A stretch of 64,000 nt of DNA from Sparassis latifolia (lineage: Eukaryota > Basidiomycota > Agaricomycetes > Polyporales > Sparassidaceae), in NCBI GenBank assembly GCA_018466975.1, contig CM031562.1, forward strand, positions 992,001 to 1,056,000, given 5' to 3'. A model generated the notes under the pieces. The model worked only from the letters and a program-made list of their open reading frames with translations, ran no database searches and had not been told where the DNA came from. Shown here piece after piece: positions 36,576 to 50,552 of this stretch. The translations under genes were made by a program, and so were the position numbers. Positions within the stretch are counted from its first letter, which is position 1; every line of letters begins with the position of its first letter.

Positions 36576-36648
36576 AGGTCCCTGGAAAATAGACTGCGAA
36601 GATCAGTAGACAGCATCTACCGGTCCTTGCGGTCTATTTTCCATGGGT
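36576..36648. repeat. Strong imperfect inverted repeat (B3)
   Basis: Third copy of the hairpin at 14,596-14,668, identical by eye, although flanking bases (for example near 36,750) have changed. Confidence 0.6.
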
Positions 36649-37296
36649 CTTGATGTTCATCATTTGATTGATGATCAAGTAAGTATCAAAAATAGGTCAG
36701 CATCAGCCGTCTCAAATTTCAATGGTTTCCAATATGAGCTAAGGCCGGCAACTTTGCATTGCAGAGATCTCATGCAGATATTGAGCAGTTGCGTCATTGT
36801 GAGGACACCAAACAGTTGAGACTTGAGTTGCGGAACGTACAATACAGTGATATCTCACTGAGTGGCAAGGCCTACACTCAGATCACATAAGTCACACAGT
36901 GCTTGAAGTGAGTCAGGTTCATGAGAGTGTACGGTCTTGTCCCGGATGTCTTGAGGTTGGGCGATGGCACTGGAGAAGCTTGAGGTCGAGGTGGAACACC
37001 ATGAAAATGGTGAATGCGCGCAAGTACACCGTTCAGCCCAATTTTCCTAGTTTGGAAAGGTAAGTTCGTACTGAACTCGACATCTCTTTCTCGACGGTCT
37101 CACTGGCAACTGTACGCAAGGTGTTCCTCCCTGAAGCTTGAAGCATTGACATGGACGGATAGCAACTCACACTGTTGCTGGGTGAGGAATACTAGTTTGA
37201 TGTGCCTATGACCCGCCCGAGAACGCGCAGAGAAGTCGATCGACAGCTGTTATTCGAAGTCTACCTCAAGCACTAACGGCGAAGGCTGAGTCTACA

Positions 37297-37977
37297 TCAA
37301 GTGTCCATGTCTGACTCTATGAATTCTTTGCTCTTCGGCTCCCGCAGCTTCCTCTTCCTTCGCTTTCTCACCCTTTCCTCCTGTACTGGCTGAGTCTCCA
37401 CCGTCACGCCAGGCTCGTCGTCAGAATCGACGACAAACTCTGGGCTTTTGGGACCTCGCTTCTCCTTCGCCCTCGGAAGTCCGAGCGGATTTGTGATGGG
37501 CCTACGGCGATGTTTTTTGATGTCTGGCCGTCCTGCAGTGCGACGTGGCCGCTCGACATATCGTCCGGGTGCAGCGCTTGCCTCATTGAGTGCGAGGACC
37601 TCCGAATCTGAGATACGACGGAAGCAGAGGGTTCCCTCATTCCAGAGGTCGAGAAGCCTGTCCAAGGTGCGTATCCCACCACGGACGGTGCTGAGGTTTG
37701 CGAAGAGGACGTCGTCCGGCCAGCCGTCGAGCAGCACGCTGTGCCTGACAGCAACAAAACGGTAGAACTCCCTGGCGGTCCAGAACATCTCAGCGTGAGG
37801 GACACCGGTTACTCTGCCTGGAATAGTAGCCTCTGTGAGACGGTAGGTTCGAGCGAAAGGATTCAAGTTCGAGAATCACTCACGTAGTCCTTCTGCAATT
37901 AGACGACGTAGCTCTCCTCTCTTTTTTCCGAGAGGAGAATCGTATCCATCGGGAGGCACTGCACACTGTCTGCGCAT
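37297..37977 (-). CDS. Unknown basidiomycete-type protein, copy 3 (intact)
   Basis: Two exons, 37,977-37,884 and 37,832-37,297 (630 bases, 209 residues), start at an ATG giving MRRQCAVPPDGYDSPLGKKR. The intron has GTGAGT and a CTCACAG acceptor. The central part is compact and hydrophobic (HAEMFWTAREFYRF, then DGWPDDVLFANLSTVRGG, then LDRLLDLWNEGTLCFRRI). The C terminus is basic, then acidic (EFVVDSDDEPG), then basic (RKRRKRKLREPK), which suggests a nuclear protein. I do not recognise a catalytic domain; the W-P-D-D-x-x-F-x-N-L-S pattern reminds me of lineage-specific agaricomycete proteins of unknown role. A further upstream exon is likely: NIPLELKPKHAPIVQGNAV is open just upstream (near 38,105-38,170) and would join in frame through a CTGCTCAG acceptor near 38,000. 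Confidence 0.65.
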
Positions 37978-40742
37978 CGTGGATGCTGCGTGGTGCTGGT
38001 GCTGAGCAGACAGGCAGTCAGCACCGAGAGAGGACTCGAAACGAAGGACGGGTGAGTATGGTGATTGTGGATGTATTGAATTGTGTGCGATGCGGCACGG
38101 TTTCCAGCGGGAATGACGGCGTTGCCCTGCACGATCGGCGCGTGCTTGGGCTTGAGTTCTAGCGGGATATTTGACACGGATTCGCATCACCCGTGTCTCA
38201 ATTTTGGTGAGTCACCGATAGAATATTCCACTGAGTCTGGCACAATAATGCACAGAGAATATAGCTCTGACCGTCTTTGTTTTCAGGCTTGCAGGAGATG
38301 CTCAGATACTCGTGACACGGCATCGAGTGCAACTCATGTACCTATAAGCTCCGCGAATAACAATCAAGTATTTTTTGCGTGCCATCTCATTTATATGCCG
38401 GCGTAGAAGTGCATTTGTGTTCTTGCACGGACTGACAAATCGAACGGTTTACCCGCTCTGACGTTTTCAGGGTGACCGCAAGGGACGACTTGACGGCACT
38501 AGGATCAAATTTTGAGGCGAACAGCTGGGACGGCGAATGAGTCTAGAGTCTAGGCGAAGAAGAAGAGACACGAGGTTATCGGACGCTCTGCGTCGTCTGA
38601 ATGACTCGTCACCACTCGAGTTGTGCTAGGACGGCATTCACAATTCTACCCCCGGCGGTCCTGCCTCCATATCCTCTTCCATCTGACACCCACCGTTACT
38701 ATCACCATCTGGAACCGTTCTCAATGCGTTCCTCTTCCTGTCGTGCTCGAAATCCGAGGCCAGAGCGAATGAAGAAGCAAATACAAAAAGAGCGAAACAT
38801 CTCGGCCAGAAGAGGCACCGCGCGGTGGTTTCCCATGTCACGGGTTGCTCGGCAGTGCAAGCGCAAGAGCAGAAGATTATTTCTGACGTGTTTCGAGGAA
38901 GATTCCTGCAGATGGGACGGGGATGGGCTTCCGGTGTGCGTGGTGTTCGGTGAGTTGCCCTGCTTCTCGGCTGGAACGGGTTTACGGCGGCGCGTTGTCA
39001 GGCAAATTTATGATGTGGAAACACGGCGGGCCAGAGGGATTTCCGGGGAAGAGAGTGCGCACGGACCAGGATGAGAGTACAAATACTGGGCAGAATCTGC
39101 CTGACACTCCATCCCCCTCCCCACTTCTCTCCTCCATTCCTCCCCTCTCAGGCTTCCACTCCTCCCCTTCTCTCGCACTGCCTGTTATCCACGTCGCGAC
39201 CTGCATCCCCTATGTGCCCCCTCGATGCTCGACCTCCGGCGCTCGACGCAGCACACTGAATGCCCGACGGCCAAGGTTCAGTCCCCACAGCGAGCAGCTA
39301 TCTCAGGTTAGTCACGAACAGTCTCGACCGCCCATTGTGCTCAACATTTACTTTCCCCGGACATCTTGATGGCGGCCAGCATGCCCGTTGGCAGACGGGC
39401 ACAATACTGACACTCTGGCCTCGCAGTCTCGTAGTACAATGTCCGCGCCGATCCGTCTCGGCAGGTACTGAGGTGCGTCGCAGTTGATCACGTCGAGAAC
39501 GCGAACGTGCCTCTTGTGGATGCATCCGCGTTGCTTGACTGACCCTGTCGGCGTTTGCGGGGTTTGCTTCGACAGGTCGACTGGCTCTGGCGTGCGCGTA
39601 CGTACTAGGTACGGTCCCCGCCGTCATTCGGTGTGAGCGTGGTACTGAATTTCTCGTGTAGTTCAATAGACAATCTATGTAGATTTATTGTTCGGTGAGT
39701 TGCTTCGGTTTTCGATCTGTACGCATGCTGACGTCGAATGATTTCACGGGAACTAGAATATATCTCAAAGTGCTGTCGCCTACCCCATTGCCACGCCTGT
39801 GCACTCTGGCCATTATGTGCCAAGCACATGTCGCTACACAGCGCAACTCCTTTCCGGGTGCACAGGCCTAGCTCACAGACGTCTGCACTATGCACAAGTC
39901 TACTCATGGAGCTGCGAACATGACTTCTGCGTCGGTAACCACTGACTCATGTACGTCAATCATTGCAGCACAGCAGTCCCTCGCTGACGCACATGCACGG
40001 GCATTATGAGATATATTCATATATACTAGGTATGTACAATGGGGTGTCCCTTCGCCCTGAGCGCACACCAGAGACCTCAAATTGCCTAGCGAACGCAGGC
40101 GTAGATGCCTCCAAGTCCGTCCGCACGTTAGCACTTGAGCATCACAGTGTCAACAGCCCGGTGATCGACCAGAGTGTCGGAGACAGTGCTGAGGTTGCTG
40201 CCGAAGCTTGCCGCATCGTCCAAAGGTTCAAGTGCGAACGCTGATGTCGACGATCGGCTGCGGAGGCATATTTGAGCTCGAGTGACTACTGCCTGCGTGA
40301 GAGATATAAGTGCTCGACGCAGCCCGTGCTACCATCCAGCTTCAGGCTCCGTCTTTGCACCGCGCGATCGTGAGCAGCAATGGTCAGTGACACACATCTT
40401 GTCATCCACTGGCATTCGATAGCGGTGACGCGAGACCGAATGCGCACGGTGACATTGAGAGGGGGATCTGGTGCAGCGTTGTGAGCGTTGCAAGGGGCGT
40501 CCCGAGCCCGAGGACCGCTGTGCGCAGAAGCGCACGATGGCTGTTCCGAGTGTGCATAGTGCTCACAAGACATTGATTCAGAACTCACCTGGCTGAGTGG
40601 CTTCGTGTCAACAGACTCTACTGAGCACTTTGCGCACTCTGGATGACGCGCCAGTAAACCGCCACGCCGCTCGTGTACTTTAACGGCCGACCGATCTCAC
40701 ACCGAGCAGCATGTCCATCCGCGCATCAACCTCACGTACTGC

Positions 40743-42780
40743 TCACTCTGGTATATCAGCCGCGGGCGATCGTCGTGCCACTCCAGCGAGATGACCATCC
40801 CGCCTACTCCGTACCCATAGCCTGCGAGAGTGTTGCTCGTACGACGGTGCTGGCTCTGTCCCTGATCTATGTCGTCCGAACGAGACGCTGTCCATATCAT
40901 GGTTAGCCGTGGCAGAAACCGTAGTACTCGTGGACTCCGCTGGTAATCGCGTATGGCTAAGGGTGGGAGGCAAACTCTCAGCTAAAGAAGGTACGGGAGC
41001 AATTACTCCATTTGCGCTGGGAGATGCCAGCCCGTTCGGCATGCCTGAGACACTCCGCGCGACCGATGACGATCCCGAGGCGCCCTGAATTAGTTCTCTG
41101 TCCCCAAATTCTCGCTTCCACGCATGCAAACCCCCGACGAGCAGCATCGGCGGATGTTTCAGGTACTTTGAGAACGCCACCTCGTAAATCGCCCGGACGA
41201 ATATCGACAACGGGCAACTCGGCGGGCCAAACGTCTCCGATTTGTCGTCGTACACCGCGACAAAATCGAACTTGTCACGGTTGCTGAACAGCGCCCACTC
41301 GTGCCGGGGCGCGACAGTGAGCGAATCTTCGATACCCTTGGCAGTGATCCTGCAGATCCGTCAGTAAGCCGGTCACGAAGAAATCGAGTGGAGATAGCTA
41401 CCCGTCCCGCAAGAGCACCGACGGCTCTATGCACACCACCGCGTCGACCTTGACGTGCTCCTGCTCGAACTCCGCGCGGGTTCGCACATCCAATACGAGC
41501 ACCTTGTAATTCGGCTTGGCGTTGAGCTCCAAGAGCGTCTTGGGGAACAGCGTCGAGATCGGTGTCTCGGATCTTTCCGCGGTCGGAGGTGTCGTCGGGC
41601 CCATGACGGGCGAGCGGCCGCCGAGCGCGAGTCCAGACGGTTTGCGGGGGACCGACGGCGGGGAGCGGGGTGACCACGAGGGCGCGGGCGATGCGGGGCG
41701 GCTGATGAACGTGTCTATCGTGGGAGGGATGGGCGTGCTCGACGGGCGGGGGCCGGGGTCCATGGGGAGGAGCGGGAACGCCCTCGGGGGCGAGAACAGT
41801 GAGCGCTCCCCGCGCAAATCCGGGTCCGAGTGCTTGCTGGAGGCGCGCGAGCTCGCGCTGCCCGTGCCTGTGGGCACAGACGGTAGCTTCAGCCCGTCCA
41901 TCTCGTCGAGCTCGTCGATAGACGGGAACTGGGATGCGAACTCGGCCAGATTGAAATGCGACAGGCGTGGGGAAGACGATGTCGACGAGGGAGGAGACGG
42001 TGGGCCCAGACTGGAGGTTGGGACGAGCGCGTGCGGCGACGCCGCCGACGCCGCCGACGAACTTGCTGCGACGGGAGACAGACTGGACGTCGTCAGGCTT
42101 GGCAAGCTCGCCAGCTGCGAGGACAGGCTCTGCAGAGAGGCTCGGTTCGGCCGCGCCATGTCCGGCGACAGAGGCGACGGCGCGGGGGAGAGCTCGCGGG
42201 ACAGCCGCTTGGTCGAGGAGACGGACAGTCCGGCGGTCTGGAGCGCGCGCATGCGGTCTGCAATGCTGCCGCCAGTGCGCTGCGCGGGTTCCACGTCGCT
42301 TTCAGCATCATCGACTCTGCCGCCACGTGAGGCCATGCGGATGAGAAGGGAATAGAGCACACACTGTGAAGACGACCGCTCCCCATCTAGCAACTTGGTC
42401 TCTACAGCCTGGATCTTGCCTGTGAGATCTTGGCCCTCATGCTGCTAAATTCAGCGACTGGCGAGCATACGTCAAGGCGTGCTTACGTTCTGAAAGTCGA
42501 GGAAGTCCTTGACGAGGACACCCATCTTGCCCGGCTGCGCTTCCTGCTTGAACTCGGCGGAGTCCATGAACATCTGTGCCAACGCGGCAGACTTGGTAAG
42601 GGCACTGAGAGCGCCCTTGAGGTTGCCATCGCGCTCGAGTGCTTGTGCGAGCTGGATCTGACCGCGTGCAGACTTGAGAAGGGAGATGGCAGATGCACCG
42701 CGGACTTTCTGAGCTTGTTCCTTTGCAGCCTCCTTGATCTGCGCAACGGTGTCATGGTGGGTGCTCAGTCCATTTTGCAT
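40743..42780 (-). pseudogene. Deubiquitinase 5' half, truncated copy A4, frame fully open
   Basis: Exons 42,780-42,487, 42,441-41,402 and 41,349-40,743 total 1,941 bases, an uninterrupted 646-residue product: MIT-like region, Ser/Pro linker, complete rhodanese domain, second linker start, then a junction-derived tail. This is the only A copy without run-length breaks and the only one still attached to the native upstream region. It lacks the whole USP domain, so any product would be catalytically dead but could still bind the same partners through the MIT-like and rhodanese parts. Whether it is expressed is unknown; truncated functional gene is an alternative to pseudogene. Confidence 0.7.
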
Positions 42781-43200
42781 AGCTGCTGGATTGCGCAGCA
42801 TGAATGAGAGGAAGATATGGTGGTCGTGGCGGAACTTACGTGCAAATTTCAAGGGCAGACGGAGTCCGAGAGCTGAGGAAGGTGATAACACAGTCACACC
42901 AGGCATTAGCCCGTATCCTGAGCTGGTAGAGAATGCGAGAGAGACGAATAAAGATAAATGGTTGGATAGCGTGTGCTACGGGATGAGCATAGGGCGGCGC
43001 AGTCGAGTATCGAGTCCTTGTCGTCGTTCTCTGCAGCGACGAACGTTATACCCTCAGCAGCTTACGTAATCCCGCCTTGGCAACGCGCAGCCTGAGGCGG
43101 ATTTGCCTGAGCCCATCATATACATGCGTTACTCAGCGCTGTTTGCAGAAATTTCTAACATCTGACTGATTCTGTGGATGGTTGAAGTTAGTGGTTGCGG
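40852..43200. repeat. Partial tandem unit 4 (A4 only), ending in native flank
   Basis: Only the deubiquitinase 5' half is present. Identity to A1-A3 is near complete up to about 43,105. It then falls off across about 80-100 bases and is lost by about 43,205, where unique sequence shared with the monooxygenase promoter begins. Confidence 0.9.
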
Positions 43201-43523
43201 CGTCAAGTTCCTGGAGGCGAGGGGCCTCGTCGCTGTTATCGTCGCATCGGTTCCGAGGCTCTCTTCTACCATCAATATTATTCACAAAGGCCGGTGGAGA
43301 AGTCTCGCAAACTTCTGCAAAAGGGTGTAAGTATCACAGCCCACCAACATGAATTTCCCATTCTTGGTTATGCGAGACCCATGACCCCTCTCTAATTTGC
43401 CTGCATGACCCTCTCACGTAGACAATCCGGCACCCACCCCTCGGATGGTCCGAACGCTAGCAGCGGGTCCCCCAGATATAAAACGGGACTTGGATCCGCA
43501 TTTGCCAGTCACCTCTCCCCAAC
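42781..43523. promoter_or_regulatory. Shared upstream region: native deubiquitinase 5' flank (-) and monooxygenase promoter (+)
   Basis: This 743-base interval separates two divergent starts. A TATA element (TATAAA, 43,477-43,482) sits 42 bases before the monooxygenase ATG at 43,524. The left part (to about 43,200) is the original 5' region of the deubiquitinase gene, judged by its unique continuation to the right. Confidence 0.55.
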
Positions 43524-46078
<2,555 letters not shown>

Positions 46079-47075
46079 TACTAGCCGTGCATCTTATGTG
46101 CTCTACCAATCAATTGGGGTGGACGTACCAACATGTATGCGCAAGATCCTAACTTAGGGCTTGACGAAATGTCCAAATGATCATTTACTTCGCGTCTGAA
46201 TCGACTGGCTGTCTTTACTGCCACTAATATCGGCGATGTTGAGAGCTAGACCCTGCGCTATTCTGGTCGTCCAGACGGTGAGAGAACTGGTCTGCCGGAT
46301 ACCCGCCAGACTCTACCAATGCGCGTCGCGGTCACGTGACAGAGCACGCTGACTCCGAAACGCAATCTGACCACTAAGCTGGAGCGACGAGTTCGGCGCT
46401 CAAATACATGAACCCACTGAGACGTAGGTGCATCGTATTAATCTAAAATTTGGCAGGGCATGGTCTTGGCACGGTGAGCTTCGTCCATCTTCAACGAACG
46501 GCGAAGCGCACTCGTGAAGACATGTTCAACCTCGCGGTCCGTGTTCTGCATATTCAACAAACTTTCGAAGCTTGCTGATGGGAAGAAGGAATTCATGTTA
46601 TTCATGAATTCTTACCCCAGTTTGTTCCCGGTCCCGATCCACATGCTAAAGATGTCATACTATTTGCGAAGGTTGAGCACAGGTAACGTCCAAGGAGCAC
46701 AAGGCAAGTGTGTAATCGGTCTTATCTCCGAATGCTAGTGGTTGATGCTGTATGCAACTGTGAAGCGTTGCAGTCAATTTCACTAACCAATTTCCAGCAA
46801 CAAACTCACAATTTTTGCGTATGCCAGAACTGCAATACCAGAGCAAGAATGCTTGCCGAGCGTCTTTTGACCGGACCACTATTATTCCCCGCGCATGATC
46901 CGAGAGAACATATAGCACGCATCGACGTACCTGTTGGGATATATTCATTGCGGCAGAGTAAGTCATAGTTTTATCGCCTGCGCCACCACGTTACTTACCT
47001 AGTCACGTAGTTACCGCGTCACTTCGAGTCGTTTGCTGTCGCCTTCCCCCTCGCCGCCGCGTACTCGCGATTATA
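46079..47075. other. Intergenic region left of the MITE, no recognised gene
   Basis: Short open frames on both strands (for example around 46,514-46,968) show no recognisable domain, and no splice-supported extension was found. Confidence 0.45.
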
Positions 47076-47259
47076 CTATAGGTTACCACTTACTTGGCAG
47101 GACCTGTAAGTCGGAAGCCCCCCATATGAGGTGGAAATTCAGCAGAGCCGAGCATATTCTCCGGTCAAATTCCCGCAGCTTAGAGCATTCGACCCGAATC
47201 TTCCCTATACATGGGAAACTGCCGAGTTACACGTCCTGCCGAGTAAGTGTAACCCATAG
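47076..47259. mobile_element. 184-bp MITE with about 35-bp terminal inverted repeats and TA target duplication
   Basis: The left end reads CTATAGGTTACCACTTACT and the right end, on the opposite strand, CTATGGGTTACACTTACTC. The match continues through GGCAGGAC and GTAAxTCGG for about 35 bases. The element is bounded on both sides by TA (47,074-47,075 and 47,260-47,261), the target-site signature of Tc1/mariner-type elements. The interior holds no open frame, so it is a non-autonomous element. Confidence 0.75.
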
Positions 47260-47676
47260 TACCCACGCGCCCCAGCTTCGATAACTTATCTCATGTGCGT
47301 GGCTTTGAAGAAAGTCAACGCTCTGAATCGGCTTGCAGGATTCGCTGACAAGGACCAACCTGAAGCTGACCTGAACTCCATTTGTCATGGCTGAGATCTA
47401 CCACATACTCGAGACGCACGCCTCAGGCCCGACGGTACCGTCCAGGACCAGTACTTTGGCATTCGTTACTTCCTTCCATTGAGGGTTCTATCCGATAACA
47501 AATATGAAGTTCCTCGCTCTGTCTCGACTGGTAACTTAAACCACGTTCATCAAGGTCAGTGTCACCGAGGGCCGAGGTTACCACGTTCACAGGTCATATG
47601 CTATATGATTGAAGCTTCCGTACCACACCGTACTGGGTGAAATGTGGGACCACTCGGAAGCAAAGTTTGGTATGAG

Positions 47677-47683
47677 TATAAAT
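47677..47683 (+). promoter_or_regulatory. TATA box of the terpene synthase gene
   Basis: TATAAAT lies 67 bases upstream of the ATG at 47,744 and is the only good TATA element in this stretch. Confidence 0.45.
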
Positions 47684-47743
47684 CTCACCAACCCTCCTCT
47701 GAAGGGTCAGCCGCAGACTGAGTAGTTACCCACATCCAGCGCC

Positions 47744-48891
47744 ATGGCCACGCCGAATAGAAATCAATTCAGACTCCCAGACTTCCAGGCTATATCAAAA
47801 TTGCCCCTACTCCTGAACCCGCTCTACAACCTCATGCGCGTAGAGTCGACAATGTGGATCGACAGTTTCGCCCACTTCCCCACTGAACCACACAAGCGCG
47901 CGGCCCTCGCCTCTGCTGATTTCGAACGCCTCGCTGCATACACTTATCCCACCGCAGCGCACCCGGAGCTGCGCACCATCTGCGACCTTACGAACTGCAT
48001 TTTTGTGTTCGACGAAATGACTGATAAGCAAACTTTCGACGAGGCACAGCACACAGCGGTGTCGTATCTGGGTGGCCTTGCGGGTGAAGCTTGCGACGGC
48101 TCAGTCATCTCTCAGATGACATGCGAGTGAGTTGTAGTATCGTTTGTCTTTACTTTCTCTCTAGAGGCTTATATAAAACGACAGCATAGGCGAACGACTT
48201 CGGGCGCGATTCGGACCAAATGCATTCCGCCGATTTATCGAACATACCGAACAATATGTCAACGAGGTTGTGAGGGAGGCTGGGCTACGCGAGCGTGGCG
48301 AAGTTCTCGGTCTGGAAGAGTACAAGCGCTTTCGACGCGCAATCAGCTCGTGCAGAACTCAATAGGACCTATACGAATATTGCTTTGGATTCGAGCTCCC
48401 AGACGAGATCGTGCGCGACCCCGTATTTGTCCGTGTGTGCGACACCGCAGATGACTTAATCAGCTGGACAAACGTCAGCTATTCTCTGATATCTCAGCTG
48501 CTGTCGTGACTAATTCTTTCCTCCGTATGTTCGTCAGGATGCGCACTCCTATGACATGGAGCAGGCCAAGGGACTCTCTGCTGCGAACATCCTCACCGTG
48601 ATTATGAATGCAAAGCAGCTCCCGCTTCAGGCTGCAGCCGATTACCTCGCAGCAGAGTATACGGCTAGCATGGCGCATTTCATGACCGACAAAGCGGAGC
48701 TCGTGGGCCGTTCATATGGGAAGGCGAACAATGCAAACCTGCTACTCTATATCTCCGGGCTTGAGGCATGGATCAGTGGGGTCATCGAATGGGATTTTCT
48801 GTCAAAGCGGTATTTTGGGGAGCGAAATGAGGAAGTGGCAGAGACGCTTATCGTTCCGTTGACCATCCCGCAGCTGAAGGCTCACCTCTGA
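47744..48891 (+). CDS. Sesquiterpene synthase (class I, agaricomycete type) with one in-frame TAG
   Basis: Exons 47,744-48,126, 48,185-48,473 and 48,538-48,891 sum to 1,026 bases (341 residues), the usual size for fungal sesquiterpene cyclases. The Mg-binding aspartate motif is FDEMTD (D-E-x-x-D) and the second metal site is N-D-A-H-S-Y-D-M-E, split by intron 2 between N and D. The C-terminal EWD and KRYF region also fits the family, which cyclises farnesyl diphosphate. Codon 188 (48,363-48,365) is TAG, between CRTQ and DLYEYCFGFELPDE, where relatives have an aromatic or Cys-Phe pair. Everything after it is still in frame and well conserved, so this is either a recent nonsense mutation or a base error. 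Confidence 0.85.
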
Positions 48892-49429
48892 ATTGTTCCG
48901 TCCAGATGAAGTGTACTATCAGTGACAGATATCTATGCCATATGGACTAGAAGTGTCATAGCCATTTCCACAGCTCGATTCTCTTACCCGATTGCTTAGA
49001 AATTGTAGATGTAGACACTTGTACACCTTAGGTATCTTTGAAGCTGTTAAAAGATGTGTGCCTGCTTGCATCCCAGAAAAAAATGGAGTGTAGTTGGCTG
49101 GTGCCTCACCGCTGCATCGATCTAGGTTGTCCAATGTAGATCGGAGAAATCCCGAATAATCGGCTGTTGTGCTCTACGTGCCATACAAACATCATATGCA
49201 TGCCGGAGACTATTGCGCCAAGCGTTGTATAGTGCAACCGGAAGAGCCATCACCAATGGTACTGTTTTACTATACCATGAATATCCTGCCCGATGCTGTG
49301 AGCGCCGCGGTTAGACAGTGACACGACCGTATGCGAGCATGAGACTTAGTCAAGCATGGCATTAATATTTGTGCAAGTGCGGGATGGAAGAGGGACCGCT
49401 GAAATACTTACCCATCCGGCGCAAAATTC
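48892..49429. other. Intergenic, nothing recognised
   Basis: This is the AT-rich 3' flank of the terpene synthase. It has no open frame worth reporting. Confidence 0.45.
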
Positions 49430-50045
49430 ATGATAGTAACATTGACACCGCCAGCATGGTTTGGCCAACTCCGACCCTCAATTCATTTTTGTCAGTGGCA
49501 TCCACACCGATTAGTTGGCATTTTATATAGGACATACAACAAACTGCTCAATCATCTTTTCCCTTGGGACTCCAATTTTGAAATCGCTCCTCAGTTCGTA
49601 CGGCCCCTCAAGCTTCAAGTGGCAAGAGTTAATTGATTCTGTTCAGATTCTCGTAGTCAACATTGCTCACCACCCCGTCTTCTTCATCGAAATCAAACCT
49701 CCTGCTTCACCGGACTTGCGCTCTAAAGCCGATATTCAAATGCGCTAGTGTTACACTGAGCTTCCCGACGAACCAGTGGCTCCTGTATTACCATATGGGA
49801 TCTGCGCCATGGGGACACGTATCTGTTTTTACAAGTACAGAACTCAGGTCTCCCGTCGCATGCGATTCCTGGTGATATCAACTTGTGAACGATGTGGCAC
49901 CAAGGACACGATGGGGGTGCAGTATCCTTGAAGATGAGGGCGAGCAGCATTTGCGAGCGATTGTCCACGACGTCAGAGCTATGCGTGCCGAGCTTCAGGG
50001 AGATTGCGTCGTCTCTGCATGTACATTTTCTGATCATTTGTTAAA
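49430..50045 (+). pseudogene. Decayed copy of a basidiomycete-expanded family with an E-I-K-P-P motif
   Basis: Three + strand frames carry pieces in the right order: an N-terminal TTNCSIIFSLGTP... segment, HHPVFFIEIKPPASPDL with KADIQMR, then after a TAG at 49,746 PYGICAMGTRICFYKYRT, and after a frame change NDVAPRTRWGCSILEDEGE with HLRAIVHDV. I recall this layout from a large family of uncharacterised agaricomycete proteins (FFxExKPP, then GxxAMGTRxxFY, then DVAPxxxW). The E-x-K near the core is reminiscent of PD-(D/E)xK nucleases, but that is only a resemblance. Stops and at least one frame change make this copy non-functional. Confidence 0.55.
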
Positions 50046-50552
50046 CAGGATATTGAATGTTTTGCAGCCTGCGGGGGACATGTAGAGGAGAAGGGCGTGA
50101 TTTGAATCAAATAGCCAAGGCGTTCGGGAAAGAACGGCGTTGATGAGTAGAGGGAGGTCTTCTGTGGATGTTCAATTTCGTTGTAGCTTATTCGGGGAGG
50201 TCCTGGCTATCCGTGCATGCATAGCTTCAAGTTCACACCGATCTAACAGATCTACGATTGTGAGCGCGGTCATCTTTACACTTCTCATCACAGGCATTGC
50301 GCGTAACAGAAGGGCCGACAAGGGAAGGGAGCGAAACGCCTAGCCGCTGTGTTCGAAAGTGAACATGTCACGGTTGAATGTGCCGACCGTGACCGTGACG
50401 TTGGCGACTGATGTAATCTTCGATCTCTCTTTCGGAACTCTGACAAATCTCCAGATACGCGTGCTTTATACATACGCAATACTCACACAGCCCCATCAAC
50501 AGTAAGTTACTATCTGCCACATCTTCTGTAATACTCACCGCATACTACCGTC
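50046..50552. other. Upstream region of the WLM gene
   Basis: No gene was recognised. A TTATACATA element at about 50,465 lies roughly 85 bases before the WLM start codon and may be its TATA box. Confidence 0.35.

Larger units (their letters stand above)
29849..40851. repeat. Tandem array unit 3 (A3+B3, 11,003 bp)
   Basis: Third full copy. It is nearly identical to unit 2 but carries its own small changes: a duplicated GTCTAGA near 38,540, two extra bases near 35,957 relative to unit 2, and several run-length differences. Confidence 0.95.

Noticed and set aside
7864..43200. The whole array as a simple assembly duplication
   Set aside because: Units carry different SNPs and indels and the two ends (A1, A4) have different unique flanks; an artefact is less likely, but read support is still required.
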